Assembly (NCBI GenBank): GCA_945957335.1
Contig: CAMFLJ010000086.1
Location: 1-12,545 of the forward strand
Length of the DNA stretch: 12,545 bases
Direction: 5' to 3'
Source: an uncultured Actinomycetes bacterium
GTDB lineage: Bacteria > Actinomycetota > Acidimicrobiia > Acidimicrobiales > Acidimicrobilacustridaceae
A program made the position numbers and the translations under genes. Below are positions 12,333-12,545 of the stretch, piece by piece (position 1 is the stretch's first letter; the number at the start of each line of letters is the position of its first letter). The notes under the pieces are model-generated. The model was not told the DNA's origin. It did not search any database and saw nothing but the letters and a program-made list of their open reading frames with translations.

Positions 12333-12545
12333 TCCGAGAGGGCCTGGTTGAGGTTGCCCGAGCGCAGGCCCTCGAGGTCGAGGGTGACGTAGCGGTACCC
12401 GGCGCCGCGCACCGCGGTGATGATCCGCTGCAACTGACCCAGCGCGACGGCCGCGGTGGCCAGCACAGTGGGGTGGTCGGCGGTGCCGGTCACATCGCGA
12501 AGCTGGGCGGCCACCGCCGGCCACGCCGCATCCCGGTCGGCGCGG
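12329..12545 (-). CDS. larE: C-terminus of a LarE-like ATP-dependent sacrificial sulfur transferase
   Basis: Only the last 71 residues are inside the window; the frame is open to the right edge, so the start lies outside. The end, AVRGAGYRYVTLDLEGLRSGNLNQALSD, matches the conserved C-terminal pattern of LarE/TIGR00268 proteins (G-[FY]-x-[FY]-V-x-L-D-L-x-G-x-R-S-G-x-x-N). LarE donates a cysteine sulfur to make the nickel-pincer cofactor of lactate racemase and related enzymes. The PP-loop ATPase domain and the sacrificial Cys lie beyond the window and cannot be checked, nor can the presence of larB or larC. A GTG at 12514 is an internal codon rather than the likely start. The gene converges with the P450 gene over a shared hairpin. 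Confidence 0.72.
   Translation of the reverse strand, partial: RADRDAAWPAVAAQLRDVTGTADHPTVLATAAVALGQLQRIITAVRGAGYRYVTLDLEGLRSGNLNQALSD

Noticed and set aside
1..12545. Mobile elements, CRISPR arrays, tRNA or rRNA genes
   Set aside because: No repeat-spacer pattern, transposase motif, terminal inverted repeats or tRNA-like cloverleaf was seen on either strand by eye.

Overview
The window is very GC-rich, its third codon positions are almost all G or C, and genes are tightly packed on both strands. The amtB-glnK-glnD order, a tyrosine-51 PII protein, MarR regulators, a CaiB/P450 pair and at least two probably leaderless genes all point to an actinobacterium. An Acidimicrobiia-type genome (Iamia/Ilumatobacter-like) is my best guess, made from general impression only. 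Fourteen genes are supported, two of them cut by the window ends. There are no tRNA or rRNA genes, mobile elements or CRISPR arrays, and no gene-free stretch longer than 300 bases.

Positions 1-3170 hold a nitrogen operon on the minus strand: amtB (ammonium channel), glnK (PII) and glnD (PII-modifying enzyme, running off the left edge before its HD domain). Upstream of amtB are four GlnR-type half-sites in exact 11-bp steps and a separate 22-bp-period direct repeat. Together these genes import ammonium, sense nitrogen status and modify PII.

Positions 3171-4550 hold an unrecognised 167-aa protein (minus), then a divergent pair of plus-strand genes: a DUF427 protein and an unrecognised 96-aa protein.

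Positions 4569-8303 are the most unusual part. On the minus strand, a single-chain protein with two MarR-type winged helices lies upstream of a three-gene set: a single-pass membrane protein with a secreted domain, a PrsW-family intramembrane protease (4-nt overlap) and a CPBP-family intramembrane protease. This looks like a membrane proteolysis or signalling module whose substrate may be encoded in the same operon.

Positions 8430-9528 hold a DUF1801 protein and a DHFR/RibD-C family reductase (plus). They are followed by a small zinc-ribbon protein and a CaiB/BaiF-type CoA transferase or racemase homologue (minus); the latter lacks the family's catalytic aspartate in a gap-free alignment from memory. 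A cytochrome P450 is transcribed divergently from it. The right edge holds the C-terminus of a LarE-like sulfur transferase (minus).

Several gene ends share one design: a GC-rich hairpin is built through or around the stop codons. It is clearest at the three convergent junctions (about 4550, 9530 and 12315) and at the end of the 167-aa gene (about 3160).
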